Positions 15,864-26,089 of a stretch of DNA of 64,000 nt are shown here, piece after piece (position 1 is the first letter of the stretch; each line of letters opens with the position of its first letter). Source of the stretch: Maribacter polysaccharolyticus (GTDB lineage Bacteria > Bacteroidota > Bacteroidia > Flavobacteriales > Flavobacteriaceae). The DNA is taken from NCBI RefSeq assembly GCF_028882255.1, contig NZ_JARBUY010000001.1, positions 185,975 to 249,974 on the forward strand. The letters are read 5' to 3'. A program made the position numbers and the translations under genes. Under the pieces are notes generated by a model that had not been told where the DNA came from, made no database searches, and was given only the letters and a program-made list of their open reading frames with translations.

Positions 15864-17897
15864 ATGCTTAAAACAACGGTACTTGCGATTATATTGGCTG
15901 CAGTAGCTGCTTTATTACTGGTATTTTTTCAATATTATCACAAATCAAAATTAAAAGGAAAGCTACGTTTAGGGCTTTCCTTTTTTCGTTTTTTAACTAT
16001 ATTCTGCACGTTCTTGCTTTTGGTGAATCCGAAATTTGTAAAAAAACGGCTATTCCTTGAAAAGTCAAACCTGATCGTTTTAGTCGATAATTCATCCTCC
16101 ATCAAGAATACTTCGGGTATGGACCAGGTAGAGGCCACCTTAAAGGAACTGAAGGAATCGGAAGGATTGGCAGATAAATTCAATCTGACCTATTACATGT
16201 TCGGTAAAGAACCCCGCCTGTTAGACACCCTGGACTATAATGATAACGCTACCGACATTACCAAGGGAATCAAAACCTTACATACCATATACGGTCATTC
16301 AGAAAGTGCCGTAATTCTGTTAAGTGACGGCAACGCCACCTTGGGTGAGGATTACGAATACTATGGGGTAAAACAAAAATTCCCCGTTTTTCCGGTTGTT
16401 TTAGGGGATACTACCCAGTACGAAGATGTAAAGGTCGTTCAGGTCAACAGTAACAGATATGCTTTTTTAAAGAATAAGTTTCCTGTAGAGATCTTTGTTT
16501 CCTATGATGGGGATCGTGAGATGGATTCACGATTAAGGATAACCATGGATGGGGAAGCGGTCCATTCCCGGGAACTTACCCTTTCGAGCAGTAAAAATAC
16601 CGAATCCCTTACGGTTTTACTGAATGCCGATTCCGTGGGTCCAAAGACCATTCAGGTGAGGTTAGATCCCTTGGAAAATGAAAAAAACGTAGTCAATAAC
16701 AACAAAAATATCGTTGTTGAAGTCATTGATGAGAAAACCAATGTTACCATCGTCTCAGAGATTCTACATCCCGACATAGGCGCATTGAAAAAATCGATCG
16801 AAAGCAATGAACAGCGATCCGTGACGATCGTTAAGCCCAGTATCGATACAAAAAAGTTGAACGATTCCGACATACTGATACTTTACCAACCAACATCCTC
16901 ATTCAGGGCAATCTATGATTATATTTCCAAAACCAACATTGCCATTTTCACGATAACAGGTCCCAAAACCAATTGGAATTTTCTTAATCGCGTTCAAAAT
17001 GCGTATTCTAAAAATAGTTATGGACAATCCGAGGATATTTTCCCCTTGGTCAACAAAAGTTTCGTAAAATTCAGCGTCCCCGATCTTTCCTTTGAAAATT
17101 ACCCTCCATTGGAAACCTACCTAGGGGAAACTATGATCATCAAAAACCACGACGTGTTACTCACCCAAAAAATCAAGGGAAACGATATCGGTGAACCTTT
17201 ACTTGCCGTCTTGGACGATGGGAAAAGCAGGGAAGCCTTATTGTTCGGTGAAAACCTATGGAAATGGAGGGTGCAGGATTATCGGGATCACCAGAATTTC
17301 AACGATTTTGATGAATTGATGGGTAAGATTGTACTATACCTCTCCATGAACGAGACGAAGAACAGGCTCATTTTGAATTATGAGCCTTTTTACGATTATA
17401 GTACCAGTGCAAAAATTTCCGCCAATTATTTTGATGAGTCTTTTACGTTTGACCCCAATGCACGAATCACCTTAAAACTGACCTACAAAGAGGATGGGAC
17501 AACCCAGGAATATCCTATGTTGCTCAAAGGAGGATACTACGAAGCCGATCTAAGCAATATGCCATCTGGGGAGTATGCCTTTACGGTCACGGTCATCGAT
17601 GGGAACTTAACCAAATTAGGTAGTTTCAGTATCTTGGATTTTGATCTGGAACAACAGTTTACTTCAAGTGACCACCACAAGCTGATAAGACTGGCAAACG
17701 GTACGGGAGGAAAATCCTTTTACCCCTCGCAAACAAAGGCACTGATCGATGATTTATTAGGGGATGATAAATTCAATCCTATCCAAAAAAGCGATCAAAA
17801 TGTCGTATCTTTGGTTGATTTCCGGTTTATACTGGCGATTCTGATTGCAGCGTTGGCTGCAGAATGGTTTATTAGAAAATATAACGGATTAACTTAA
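15864..17897 (+). CDS. membrane VWA-like protein
   Basis: 677-residue protein with two N-terminal membrane helices (LAIILAAVAALLLVFF and FFRFLTIFCTFLLLVNP) and one at the C terminus (FRFILAILIAALAAEWFI). Between them is an extracytoplasmic von Willebrand A-like domain with a MIDAS-type LVDNSSSIKN at about residue 72 and VILLSDGNATLGEDY, followed by Ig-like beta-rich segments. The layout resembles the large BatA/B-like and DUF-type VWA proteins of Bacteroidota, where the VWA domain faces the periplasm. It lies ten bases before the prohibitin-like gene, so the two are probably co-transcribed and may act together in envelope quality control; the role is inference. Confidence 0.75.
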   Translation: MLKTTVLAIILAAVAALLLVFFQYYHKSKLKGKLRLGLSFFRFLTIFCTFLLLVNPKFVKKRLFLEKSNLIVLVDNSSSIKNTSGMDQVEATLKELKESEGLADKFNLTYYMFGKEPRLLDTLDYNDNATDITKGIKTLHTIYGHSESAVILLSDGNATLGEDYEYYGVKQKFPVFPVVLGDTTQYEDVKVVQVNSNRYAFLKNKFPVEIFVSYDGDREMDSRLRITMDGEAVHSRELTLSSSKNTESLTVLLNADSVGPKTIQVRLDPLENEKNVVNNNKNIVVEVIDEKTNVTIVSEILHPDIGALKKSIESNEQRSVTIVKPSIDTKKLNDSDILILYQPTSSFRAIYDYISKTNIAIFTITGPKTNWNFLNRVQNAYSKNSYGQSEDIFPLVNKSFVKFSVPDLSFENYPPLETYLGETMIIKNHDVLLTQKIKGNDIGEPLLAVLDDGKSREALLFGENLWKWRVQDYRDHQNFNDFDELMGKIVLYLSMNETKNRLILNYEPFYDYSTSAKISANYFDESFTFDPNARITLKLTYKEDGTTQEYPMLLKGGYYEADLSNMPSGEYAFTVTVIDGNLTKLGSFSILDFDLEQQFTSSDHHKLIRLANGTGGKSFYPSQTKALIDDLLGDDKFNPIQKSDQNVVSLVDFRFILAILIAALAAEWFIRKYNGLT

Positions 17898-17907
17898 ACA
17901 AACACAA

Positions 17908-18723
17908 ATGGATAAATTACCTAAAATAGCGCTACCAGCGGTTTTTATATTGATCGTTTTGGTCATACTCATTTCAAAATCGGCCATCACCATTGACTCT
18001 GGGGAAGCGGGGGTCCTCTATAAGACTTTTGGAGGTGGTGTAGTCACCGATGAACCACCGTTGGGAGAAGGTTTTCATATTGTCGCGCCTTGGAACAAGG
18101 TATTTGTTTACGAAGTAAGACAGCAAGAAGTATATGAAAAAATGAAAGTGCTCTCAAGTAACGGTCTTGATATTCAATTGGAGGCCTCTACATGGTTTCA
18201 ACCCAAATATGAATCATTGGGTAAATTGCACCAAGAAAAGAGCGAGATGTACAAAGAGCGTATCTTGCTACCTGCCATCCGGTCTGCAGCCCGTAGTGTG
18301 GTTGGTCGCTATACACCCGAACAACTTTACTCAAGTAAGCGTGATGCCATACAGGCTGAAATATATGAAGAAACCAAAAAAATCGTGGACGGACAATATA
18401 TTCAGTTGAACGAAATTTTGGTGCGGGATGTAACCTTGCCTGCAACCATCAAGGAAGCCATTGAACGCAAACTAAAACAAGAACAAGAGTCCTTGGAATA
18501 TGAGTTTAGATTGGTAACCGCTACAAAGGAAGCTGAAAAAGTACGGATCGAAGCCCAAGGTAAGGCCGATGCGAACAGGATCCTCAGCGCTTCATTAACC
18601 GATAAGATTTTGGAGGACAAGGGTATTGATGCCACTGTGGAGCTTGCTAAATCGCCCAATACAAAAATTGTTGTCGTTGGAAGTGGGGATAGAGGGCTGC
18701 CTTTGATTTTGGGCAATAATTGA
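17908..18723 (+). CDS. prohibitin-like SPFH/Band 7 membrane protein
   Basis: 271 residues: N-terminal membrane helix (LPAVFILIVLVILISKSAI), then an SPFH domain with VDIGEAGV-like SGEAGVLYKTFGGG, the WNKVFVYEVRQQEV strand and RDVTLPATIKEAIERKLKQEQES. A charged coiled coil (YEFRLVTATKEAEKVRIEAQGKADANR) completes the family plan. Prohibitin-type proteins form ring or cage oligomers on the inner membrane and modulate FtsH-like proteases. It ends in KIVVVGSGDRGLPLILGNN, a usual prohibitin tail. Downstream is the his leader region. Confidence 0.9.
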   Translation: MDKLPKIALPAVFILIVLVILISKSAITIDSGEAGVLYKTFGGGVVTDEPPLGEGFHIVAPWNKVFVYEVRQQEVYEKMKVLSSNGLDIQLEASTWFQPKYESLGKLHQEKSEMYKERILLPAIRSAARSVVGRYTPEQLYSSKRDAIQAEIYEETKKIVDGQYIQLNEILVRDVTLPATIKEAIERKLKQEQESLEYEFRLVTATKEAEKVRIEAQGKADANRILSASLTDKILEDKGIDATVELAKSPNTKIVVVGSGDRGLPLILGNN

Positions 18724-18780
18724 TATTTTGTTCCCAAATTCCCATAAGCCAAAAGAATTGTTGAAAATCGAACATTTCTT

Positions 18781-18810
18781 TTTGAGAATTGAAAATAAGT
18801 TATAATTTTA
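18781..18810 (+). promoter_or_regulatory. putative promoter of the histidine operon
   Basis: TTTG at 18781-18784 and TAATTTTA at 18803-18810 are separated by 18 bases, close to the Bacteroidota TTTG-N17-23-TAnnTTTG pattern (last base differs). Transcription would start around 18817, right at the leader peptide ATG. Confidence 0.4.
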
Positions 18811-18818
18811 CCACCGTA

Positions 18819-18872
18819 ATGAAGAACAATAATACACATCATCATTTTTTCACTTGCTCTCAAGCGAGGTAA
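18819..18872 (+). CDS. hisL: histidine operon leader peptide (17 aa)
   Basis: Short frame MKNNNTHHHFFTCSQAR ending in TAA at 18870-18872. Three consecutive His codons just upstream of a terminator hairpin and the his genes are the classical sign of transcription attenuation: ribosome stalling at the His codons when charged tRNA-His is scarce would change downstream RNA folding. The segment TTGCTC at 18854-18859, inside the leader frame, is complementary to GAGCAA at 18913-18918 in the terminator loop and arm, offering an alternative pairing that would break the terminator. Function is inferred from sequence and position. Confidence 0.8.
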   Translation: MKNNNTHHHFFTCSQAR

Positions 18873-18901
18873 AGATGTATTGTAGTATTACAAAATATTT
18901 T

Positions 18902-18936
18902 AAAACCCGTTTGAGCAATCAAACGGGTTTTATTTT
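18902..18936 (+). terminator. his attenuator terminator hairpin
   Basis: Perfect 12-bp arms (18902-18913 and 18920-18931, six-base loop) containing ACCCGTTTG/CAAACGGGT, followed by a T-rich run. It lies 30 bases after the leader peptide stop and 40 bases before hisG, so it can act as a regulated stop for the operon. Confidence 0.85.
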
Positions 18937-18975
18937 TAGAGCCTTTTTGATGGCTTGGACTTAACAAAAGAAAAA

Positions 18976-19833
18976 ATGACAAAAATTAGAATCGCTATTC
19001 AAAAATCGGGTCGTTTAAATGAGGATTCCTTATTGATCCTAAAAAATTGTGGAATCTCCATAGACAATGGAAAAGACCAGCTAAAGGCATCCTCACGGAA
19101 CTTTCCTATGGAAGTTTTTTACTTGAGAAACGGGGATATCCCCCAATACCTCAGGGATGGAGTGGTCGACATTGCCATAATCGGCGAGAATGTTCTGATA
19201 GAAAAAGGACATGATATTGATATTGCCACCAAATTGGGCTTTTCCAAATGCCGGGTGTCCTTGGCCGTACCAAAATCGGTCAAGTACGAATCCGTGAAAG
19301 ATTTCGAAGGTAAACGTATCGCGACTTCATACCCCAATACCGTTCAAAAATACTTGGATGAAAAAGGCGTGAAAGCTGATTTACACATCATTAATGGCTC
19401 CGTTGAAATAGCCCCCAATATAGGTTTGGCCGATGGCATCTGCGATATTGTATCCAGTGGAAGTACCCTTTTTAAAAATAACCTGAAAGAGGTTGAGGTC
19501 ATGCTGAAGAGTGAAGCCGTACTTGCAGTTTCCCAAAAGATCAGCGAGGAAAGAAAGGCCATATTGGAAAAATTACAATTTAGGATAAAATCCGTCTTAC
19601 AGGCCCGGCAATCAAAATACGTCTTGTTGAACGCCCCCAACGACAATTTGGATGCCATTTTGGAATTGTTACCTGGAATGAGGAGTCCAACCGTATTGCC
19701 CCTTGCCGAAAAGGGGTGGAGCTCGGTGCACACCGTGATCAATAAGGATAAGTTTTGGGAGGTTATCGATGAATTGAAGCTCGCCGGGGCCGAAGGCATT
19801 TTAGTCTGCCCCATAGAGAAAATGGTGCTTTAA
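18976..19833 (+). CDS. hisG: ATP phosphoribosyltransferase HisG
   Basis: First and feedback-regulated step of histidine synthesis: ATP + PRPP to phosphoribosyl-ATP. 285 residues from the ATG at 18976 (TKIRIAIQKSGRL); an upstream in-frame TTG at 18955 is ignored. It is the long form: catalytic periplasmic-binding-like domains with GENVLIEKGHDIDI and the PRPP loop GLADGICDIVSSGSTL, plus the C-terminal ACT-like domain (PSPTVLPLA region, reading GMRSPTVLPLAEKGWSSVHTVI) used for His inhibition. The long form does not need HisZ. First gene of the operon after the attenuator. Confidence 0.97.
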   Translation: MTKIRIAIQKSGRLNEDSLLILKNCGISIDNGKDQLKASSRNFPMEVFYLRNGDIPQYLRDGVVDIAIIGENVLIEKGHDIDIATKLGFSKCRVSLAVPKSVKYESVKDFEGKRIATSYPNTVQKYLDEKGVKADLHIINGSVEIAPNIGLADGICDIVSSGSTLFKNNLKEVEVMLKSEAVLAVSQKISEERKAILEKLQFRIKSVLQARQSKYVLLNAPNDNLDAILELLPGMRSPTVLPLAEKGWSSVHTVINKDKFWEVIDELKLAGAEGILVCPIEKMVL

Positions 19834-19868
19834 CCTTTTGTATCAAAGGATCTTTCAAAAAGAAAAAA

Positions 19869-21167
19869 ATGAACAAAAAATATAATCCCATTCGCAAAGA
19901 TTGGAAGGAACTTCTAAAACGTCCTACACATACGGTTTCCGATATCGAAAGTACGGTCGATGAAATTTTCGCTGAAGTCCGTACTTCAGGGGATACGGTT
20001 CTTAAAAAGTACACCGATAAATTCGATAAGGTGTCCGTTGATACCCTGAAAGTCACCCAAGATGAAATTGATGGGGCAAGTTCCTTGGTCGAGGAAGATT
20101 TAAAACTCGCCATATCCATGGCAAAAAAGAACATTGAAACCTTTCACAAAGCCCAGAAAACCTCACGGGTAGAGGTAACCACGGCAAAAGGAGTGCGTTG
20201 CTGGCAAGAAAAAAGACCCATTCAAAAGGTGGGCCTATATATTCCAGGGGGATCTGCCCCTTTGTTTTCTACAATTTTGATGTTGGCAGTTCCTGCCAAT
20301 ATTGCCGGATGTCAGGAAATCGTTTTATGTACCCCGCCCAATGCGGAAGGAAAAATACACCCGGCCATTTTATATGCGGCCAAATTATGCGGCGTTACCC
20401 AAATATTCAAGGTTGGGGGCATACAGGCCATTGCGGGCATGACCTTTGGCACGGAAAGTATCCCACAAGTGTACAAGATTTTTGGCCCGGGAAACCAATA
20501 TGTAACCGTTGCGAAACAAATCGCCACCAAACACGGGGTGGCCATTGATATGCCTGCAGGCCCCAGTGAACTGCTGGTCATGGCCGATAGCAGTGCCAAT
20601 GCGGCTTTTGTTGCCTCCGATTTGTTGAGTCAGGCCGAACACGGGGCCGATAGTCAGGTCATACTGGTTACGACCAATAAAGCATTGTTACAAGCCGTTG
20701 AAGAAGAAGTTGAAAAGCAAATATCAAAATTACCCCGAAAAGCAATTGCCGAAAAAGCCATTGCCAACAGTAAGTTGATCTATGTTGAAGAAGCCCAAAC
20801 AGCCATTGATTTGATCAATGAATATGGGCCTGAGCACTATATTCTCTGCGTTAGGGACGAAACTTCTTACCTAGACCAGATCATGAATGCAGGTTCTGTT
20901 TTCATCGGTAATTATACCCCTGAAAGTGCAGGGGACTACGCCTCCGGAACCAACCATACCTTACCGACAAATGGTTATGCAAAGCAATATAGCGGTGTTA
21001 ACCTGGACAGTTTCATGAAAAGTATGACGTTCCAAAAAATATCTACGGAAGGTATTATCGAAATTGGAAAGACCATCGAAATCATGGCAGAGGCCGAAGG
21101 ATTGCACGCCCATAAGAATGCCGTAACCCTACGTTTAAATAGCTTGAAGGAAAGAATTCAGAAATGA
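19869..21167 (+). CDS. hisD: histidinol dehydrogenase
   Basis: Last two steps of histidine synthesis, NAD-dependent oxidation of histidinol to histidine, zinc-dependent. 432 residues, full length. Seen: RPIQKVGLYIPGGSAPLFSTILML, the GPGNQYVTVAKQ segment, DMPAGPSELLV, LLSQAEHGADSQV with zinc ligands Gln and His, EYGPEHYIL, and GSVFIGNYTPESAGDYASGTNHTLPT with Asp and His of the active site. It starts 35 bases after hisG and overlaps hisC by four bases. Confidence 0.97.
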   Translation: MNKKYNPIRKDWKELLKRPTHTVSDIESTVDEIFAEVRTSGDTVLKKYTDKFDKVSVDTLKVTQDEIDGASSLVEEDLKLAISMAKKNIETFHKAQKTSRVEVTTAKGVRCWQEKRPIQKVGLYIPGGSAPLFSTILMLAVPANIAGCQEIVLCTPPNAEGKIHPAILYAAKLCGVTQIFKVGGIQAIAGMTFGTESIPQVYKIFGPGNQYVTVAKQIATKHGVAIDMPAGPSELLVMADSSANAAFVASDLLSQAEHGADSQVILVTTNKALLQAVEEEVEKQISKLPRKAIAEKAIANSKLIYVEEAQTAIDLINEYGPEHYILCVRDETSYLDQIMNAGSVFIGNYTPESAGDYASGTNHTLPTNGYAKQYSGVNLDSFMKSMTFQKISTEGIIEIGKTIEIMAEAEGLHAHKNAVTLRLNSLKERIQK

Positions 21168-22210
21168 CAAAATTCAATTTAAATACCCTTGTCAGGGAGA
21201 ATATCAAAGGATTACAGCCCTATTCGTCCGCTAGGGATGAATATGTATCGGACGGGACCGAAATGATCTTCTTGGATGCCAATGAGAATCCGTTCGAAAA
21301 TGATGTAAATAGATACCCAGACCCCCAACAGCGAAACCTTAAGGCCGTGTTGGCAAAGCAAAAAGGGGTCCAAGTAGACAACCTCTTGCTGGGCAACGGT
21401 AGTGATGAAGTCTTGGATTTGATATTCAGGGTTTTTTGTGAACCTAACGTCGATAACATTATTTCCCTGCCCCCCACTTATGGGATGTACAAGGTGCTTT
21501 CGGGAATCAACGCCATTGAAAATCGAGAGGTACTTTTGACCAAGGAATTTCAACTTGATGTCCCACAAATTTTGGATACGGTCGATAAGAACAGTAAGAT
21601 CATCTTTATATGCTCTCCCAACAACCCTACAGGCAACAGCATTGATAAAAGTGATATATTGAAGCTGCTTAAAGGATTCAGTGGTTTGATCGTCATCGAT
21701 GAGGCTTATATCGATTTTTCGGATAAGGAAAGTTGGTTAGGGCAATTGAATGAATTCCCTAACCTAATCGTAACCCAAACCCTATCCAAGGCATACGGAC
21801 TCGCAGGGATACGTCTAGGACTCTGTTTTGCCTCTACGGAGATCATTACAGTAATGAACCGCATTAAACCGCCTTACAATGTAAACCAATTGACCCAAAA
21901 GCGGGCTTTGGAACAGGTCTTGAAAACAGAGGTTTTAAGTCATGAGGTAACACAGATCCTTAAGGAAAAAAAGCGTTTGACAAAAATCCTGTCCAATGTT
22001 GGATTTATTGATAAGGTATATCCTTCAGATGCTAATTTTGTACTTGTAAAGGTAGATGATGCCAATGCAAGGTATAAGCAACTACTGCAAAAAGGTGTAG
22101 TAGTAAGAAACAGGACCACGCAACCGCTTTGCGAAAATACCCTCCGTCTTACCGTAGGGACCAAAGAAGAGAATGAGAAATTGATAACCGCATTAAACGA
22201 AATCGCTTAA
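21164..22210 (+). CDS. hisC: histidinol-phosphate aminotransferase
   Basis: PLP enzyme converting imidazole acetol phosphate to histidinol phosphate. 348 residues. Fold-type I signatures: [55 protein letters not shown], and [15 protein letters not shown] with the Schiff-base Lys. The C-terminal [19 protein letters not shown] holds the substrate-carboxylate Arg residues. ATGA overlap with hisD suggests translational coupling. Confidence 0.96.
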   Translation: MTKFNLNTLVRENIKGLQPYSSARDEYVSDGTEMIFLDANENPFENDVNRYPDPQQRNLKAVLAKQKGVQVDNLLLGNGSDEVLDLIFRVFCEPNVDNIISLPPTYGMYKVLSGINAIENREVLLTKEFQLDVPQILDTVDKNSKIIFICSPNNPTGNSIDKSDILKLLKGFSGLIVIDEAYIDFSDKESWLGQLNEFPNLIVTQTLSKAYGLAGIRLGLCFASTEIITVMNRIKPPYNVNQLTQKRALEQVLKTEVLSHEVTQILKEKKRLTKILSNVGFIDKVYPSDANFVLVKVDDANARYKQLLQKGVVVRNRTTQPLCENTLRLTVGTKEENEKLITALNEIA

Positions 22211-22211
22211 T

Positions 22212-23345
22212 ATGAAAAAAGTGTTGTTTATAGATAGGGATGGTACGATCATCAAAGAAACGGCAGACGAACAGATCGATGCCTTCGAAAAAATGGTTTT
22301 CTATCCCAAAGCCTTTACGTTCTTAGGGAAAATAGCCAAGGAATTGGATTATGAATTGGTAATGATCACCAATCAGGACGGATTGGGTACCGACGTTTTT
22401 CCTGAAGAAACCTTTTGGCCCGTGCATAACTTCATCCTTAAATCATTTGAGAATGAGGGGGTGTTTTTCGACAAGGTGTTTCTGGACCGTACATTTCCCC
22501 ATGAGAATGCCGATACCCGAAAACCCGGTACCGGATTGCTGACCGAATATTTTTCCGAAGAATACGATTTGGCAAATTCCTTTGTGATCGGTGATCGGTT
22601 AACCGATATGGAACTGGCCAAAAACCTCGGCTCCAAAGGCATTTTCATAAATGATGACACCAATTTGGGGACCGATGAGATTTCGGTCAAACGAGAGGAG
22701 CTAAATAGTGTGATCGCCCTTGAAAACAATGACTGGGAAAAGATATACGAGTTTTTGAAACTTAATGATCGGACCGCGGAAATTACACGAAAGACCCATG
22801 AAACCGATATCCATATCAAGGTGAATCTCGATGGCACGGGCATGGGTAATATAGATACGGGCCTTTCGTTCTTTGACCATATGTTGGACCAATTGGCCAG
22901 ACACGGACAAATGGATCTGGATATTAAGGTAAATGGCGATCTTGAAGTAGATGAGCACCATACCATAGAGGATACGGCCATTGCCCTTGGGGAAGTATTC
23001 CATAAAGCATTGGGCAACAAATTAGGTATTGAACGCTATGGTTTCTGCTTGCCCATGGACGATTGTTTGGCCCAGGTGGCCATAGATTTCGGGGGTCGAA
23101 ACTGGTTGGTATGGGATACGGAATTCAAAAGGGAAATGATCGGGAAAATGCCCACGGAAATGTTCTTTCACTTTTTTAAATCGTTTACCGATGGCGCAAA
23201 GGCCAACCTGAATGTCAAAGCGGAAGGACAAAATGAACACCATAAAATAGAAGCCATTTTCAAGGCTTTCGCAAAAGCACTGAAAATGGCCGTTAAACGG
23301 GATGTGGAAAAAATGGTGTTGCCGAGTACGAAAGGAGTTCTATAA
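22212..23345 (+). CDS. hisB: bifunctional histidinol-phosphatase / imidazoleglycerol-phosphate dehydratase
   Basis: Two-domain HisB of 377 residues. The N-terminal HAD phosphatase (about 1-165) has [11 protein letters not shown] with both Asp residues, MITNQDG, and [14 protein letters not shown]. Cys residues of the usual HisB-N zinc loop are not obvious in this copy. The C-terminal dehydratase (about 180-377) has [33 protein letters not shown] and [21 protein letters not shown], the paired His-rich manganese sites. It begins one base after the hisC stop. Confidence 0.96.
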   Translation: MKKVLFIDRDGTIIKETADEQIDAFEKMVFYPKAFTFLGKIAKELDYELVMITNQDGLGTDVFPEETFWPVHNFILKSFENEGVFFDKVFLDRTFPHENADTRKPGTGLLTEYFSEEYDLANSFVIGDRLTDMELAKNLGSKGIFINDDTNLGTDEISVKREELNSVIALENNDWEKIYEFLKLNDRTAEITRKTHETDIHIKVNLDGTGMGNIDTGLSFFDHMLDQLARHGQMDLDIKVNGDLEVDEHHTIEDTAIALGEVFHKALGNKLGIERYGFCLPMDDCLAQVAIDFGGRNWLVWDTEFKREMIGKMPTEMFFHFFKSFTDGAKANLNVKAEGQNEHHKIEAIFKAFAKALKMAVKRDVEKMVLPSTKGVL

Positions 23346-23382
23346 AGAACAATCTTCGTACGCTAACTTTTTACTTAAATTT

Positions 23383-23964
23383 ATGAAAATTGTAATTATC
23401 AATTACGGGGCCGGGAATATACAAAGCATCAAATTTGCCTTTAAACGATTGGGATATGATGCCATCTTGACCAACGACGTGGAAGAAATAAAAAATGCCG
23501 ATAAGGTTATTTTTCCTGGGGTAGGCGAGGCAAGTAGTGCCATGAAAATGCTTAGGGAAAGTGGTTTGGATACCTTGATTCCCAATCTGAAGCAGCCCGT
23601 TCTGGGTATTTGTCTGGGAATGCAGTTGATGTGCCATTCTTCGGAAGAAGGGGATACCAAAGGTTTGGGTATTTTCGATTGCGATGTAGTCCGTTTCCCG
23701 AATCAAGTCAAAGTTCCCCAGATTGGGTGGAATGCCATCACGGAATTGAAAACCGACCTGTTCAAGGATATTGTTAAGACAGCGTACATTTATATGGTAC
23801 ATAGCTATTATGCCCCCATCTGTAAAGAAACCATTGCCACGTCCGATTACGGACTTTCCTACAGTGCGGCATTGGCGAAGGACAATTTTTATGGGGTACA
23901 GTTCCATCCCGAAAAAAGTAGTACCGTAGGGGAAAGAATATTAAGGAATTTTTTACAATTATAA
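23383..23964 (+). CDS. hisH: imidazole glycerol phosphate synthase glutaminase subunit HisH
   Basis: Class I glutamine amidotransferase that feeds ammonia to HisF. 193 residues from the ATG at 23383 ([15 protein letters not shown]), chosen over an upstream GTG or ATG in the same frame inside hisB because the family begins with this strand. The nucleophile elbow [10 protein letters not shown] carries Cys, and [10 protein letters not shown] carries the His and Glu of the triad. [12 protein letters not shown] is the usual oxyanion-strand region. It overlaps nothing and ends one base before hisA. Confidence 0.96.
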   Translation: MKIVIINYGAGNIQSIKFAFKRLGYDAILTNDVEEIKNADKVIFPGVGEASSAMKMLRESGLDTLIPNLKQPVLGICLGMQLMCHSSEEGDTKGLGIFDCDVVRFPNQVKVPQIGWNAITELKTDLFKDIVKTAYIYMVHSYYAPICKETIATSDYGLSYSAALAKDNFYGVQFHPEKSSTVGERILRNFLQL

Positions 23965-23965
23965 G

Positions 23966-24691
23966 ATGCGAATCATACCTGCCATCGATATTATCGAAGG
24001 AAAATGCGTTAGACTCTCCAAAGGGGATTACAGTACGAAAAAGATATACAACGAAAATCCGTTGGAGATTGCCAAGGAGTTCGAGGCCCATGGCATCGAA
24101 TACCTCCATTTGGTAGATTTGGATGGGGCAAAATCACACCATATCGTAAACCACAAGGTTTTGGAGCAACTAGCAACCAAAACCCATTTGAAAATAGATT
24201 TTGGAGGTGGATTGAAAAGTGATGAGGATTTAAGGATAGCCTTTGAAAGTGGTGCCAATCAAATAACCGGGGGAAGTATAGCGGTCAAGGACAAGGACAC
24301 TTTTCTGTCCTGGTTAGCACGTTACGGTGCCGAGAAAATAATCCTCGGAGCCGATGCCATGAATGAAAAAGTTGCTGTTTCAGGCTGGTTGGAAGAGTCT
24401 AAAGAAGATCTGGTGCCTTTTATTCAATCGTATCAAAACAAGGGAATTGAATATGTTATTTGTACCGATATCAGTAAAGATGGCATGTTGGCCGGGCCTT
24501 CATTTGAATTGTACAAAAAAATACTGAACGATGCCCCTGATCTTAAATTGATCGCGTCTGGAGGTATTTCAACCTTTGATGAGCTTCCAAGATTGGCGGA
24601 AATCGGCTGTGAAGGTACGATAATAGGGAAGGCCATTTATGAAAACAGGATCAGCTTAAAACAATTGGAAGAGTATATCTTAACTACGTGA
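23966..24691 (+). CDS. hisA: ProFAR isomerase HisA
   Basis: Amadori-type isomerisation of ProFAR to PRFAR. 241-residue TIM barrel: first-strand catalytic Asp in [30 protein letters not shown], and the second-half catalytic Asp in [34 protein letters not shown] and [13 protein letters not shown] bind the second phosphate. It overlaps the start region of the DinB-like gene by none when the ATG at 24694 is used. Confidence 0.96.
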   Translation: MRIIPAIDIIEGKCVRLSKGDYSTKKIYNENPLEIAKEFEAHGIEYLHLVDLDGAKSHHIVNHKVLEQLATKTHLKIDFGGGLKSDEDLRIAFESGANQITGGSIAVKDKDTFLSWLARYGAEKIILGADAMNEKVAVSGWLEESKEDLVPFIQSYQNKGIEYVICTDISKDGMLAGPSFELYKKILNDAPDLKLIASGGISTFDELPRLAEIGCEGTIIGKAIYENRISLKQLEEYILTT

Positions 24692-24693
24692 TT

Positions 24694-25203
24694 ATGGAAG
24701 AGATCATCATAGAGGAATTTGTTCAGAATTCACTGTATCGTCTGGATGAAAGTACCCGAATGAACACCATTTCGCTACAGCAACTTTCAGAGGAAGATAT
24801 TTGGAAACGCCCTAATGGATCCCTCAATAGTGTTGGTAATTTACTATTGCATCTATGCGGTAACATAACCCAATATGTCATCTCCTCTTTGGGCGGACAG
24901 GAAGATGTGCGCGAAAGGGATTTGGAATTCGAAACACGATCGGGCTACTCGAAATCAGAGCTATTGGAAAAATTAAATGAAACCGTGGAAAAAGCCAAAC
25001 GGATCATCAATGATACCAAAATTGAGCAGTTTATACGGAAACGGGATGTACAAGGGTACTATTTTTCAGGAATTGGGGTAGTATTGCATGCAGTGGAACA
25101 TTATTCCTACCACACCGGTCAAATCGCTTTCTATACCAAGCTATTGAAGAATACGGATTTGGGATTTTATGATGGGCAGGATTTGAACCTCAAAAATGAA
25201 TAG
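24694..25203 (+). CDS. DinB-like (DUF1572-type) protein inside the his operon
   Basis: 169-residue four-helix-bundle protein, starting at ATG 24694 (MEEIIIEEFVQNSLYRLDES). Three likely metal His are visible: LLLHLCGNITQY and VLHAVEHYSYHTGQIAFYTKLL. The motif order and the HxxGQI signature place it in the DinB/DUF1572 superfamily, which includes bacillithiol and mycothiol transferases. It lies between hisA and hisF on the same strand, so it is transcribed with the his genes, but no histidine-pathway role is known for the family. It is not a relative close enough to the fragment at base 1 for me to call them paralogues. Confidence 0.8.
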   Translation: MEEIIIEEFVQNSLYRLDESTRMNTISLQQLSEEDIWKRPNGSLNSVGNLLLHLCGNITQYVISSLGGQEDVRERDLEFETRSGYSKSELLEKLNETVEKAKRIINDTKIEQFIRKRDVQGYYFSGIGVVLHAVEHYSYHTGQIAFYTKLLKNTDLGFYDGQDLNLKNE

Positions 25204-25282
25204 GGATAACGGCATTGAAACCCGTCCTTAAAACTGGCCGAGCATGGCCAATATGGAATATTATTAACGAAATACGACAAAA

Positions 25283-26038
25283 GTGCTTACAAAAAGAATC
25301 ATACCTTGTCTCGATATAAAGAATGGCAGAACGGTCAAAGGAATTAATTTTGTGGACCTTCGCGATGCGGGTGACCCTGTGGAACTGGCGGAAATCTATG
25401 CGAAAGAAGGGGCGGATGAATTGGTTTTTTTAGACATTTCGGCTACCGAGGAACGTAGAAAAACTTTGGCAGACCTGGTCTATCATGTAGCGGAAAAAGT
25501 AAACATCCCTTTTACCGTTGGGGGAGGTATTTCTTCCGTTGAGGATGTGGATGTGTTGCTTCACAATGGGGCCGATAAGGTATCCATTAACTCTTCGGCG
25601 GTCAAGAATCCACAATTGATCAACGACTTGGTGGCCAAATTCGGTTCACAATGTATTGTGGTGGCCATAGATGCAAAGGTCATCGATGGGGAGTGGATCG
25701 TGCATTTAGTAGGGGGCAAGGTCCCTACAGAAATTAAACTGTTCGATTGGGCCAAGGAAGTAGAGGAACGTGGTGCCGGTGAAATCCTATTTACTTCCAT
25801 GAACCATGACGGTACCAAAAACGGTTTTGCCAATGAAGCTTTGGCCAGATTGTCAACAGAATTGAACATTCCCATTATAGCTTCCGGAGGTGCCGGAAAC
25901 ATCCAGCATTTCGCTGATACATTTATTGATGGAAAAGCGGATGCAGCTCTTGCGGCAAGTGTTTTCCACTTTAAGGAAATAGAAATAAAAGATTTAAAAA
26001 AGGAACTCCGTACCCAAGGAATCCCAGTAAGATTATAA
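25283..26038 (+). CDS. hisF: imidazole glycerol phosphate synthase cyclase subunit HisF
   Basis: Closes the imidazole ring, making IGP and AICAR from PRFAR with ammonia from HisH. 251 residues, starting at GTG 25283 ([19 protein letters not shown]), the family N terminus with catalytic Asp. The second Asp is in [11 protein letters not shown]; phosphate loops are [11 protein letters not shown] and [11 protein letters not shown]. An 79-base gap separates it from the DinB-like gene. Confidence 0.97.
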   Translation: MLTKRIIPCLDIKNGRTVKGINFVDLRDAGDPVELAEIYAKEGADELVFLDISATEERRKTLADLVYHVAEKVNIPFTVGGGISSVEDVDVLLHNGADKVSINSSAVKNPQLINDLVAKFGSQCIVVAIDAKVIDGEWIVHLVGGKVPTEIKLFDWAKEVEERGAGEILFTSMNHDGTKNGFANEALARLSTELNIPIIASGGAGNIQHFADTFIDGKADAALAASVFHFKEIEIKDLKKELRTQGIPVRL

Positions 26039-26089
26039 AAATTCAGAATTTGGACAATGCAATTGTTCGAAACGTTTAAAACATACAAA

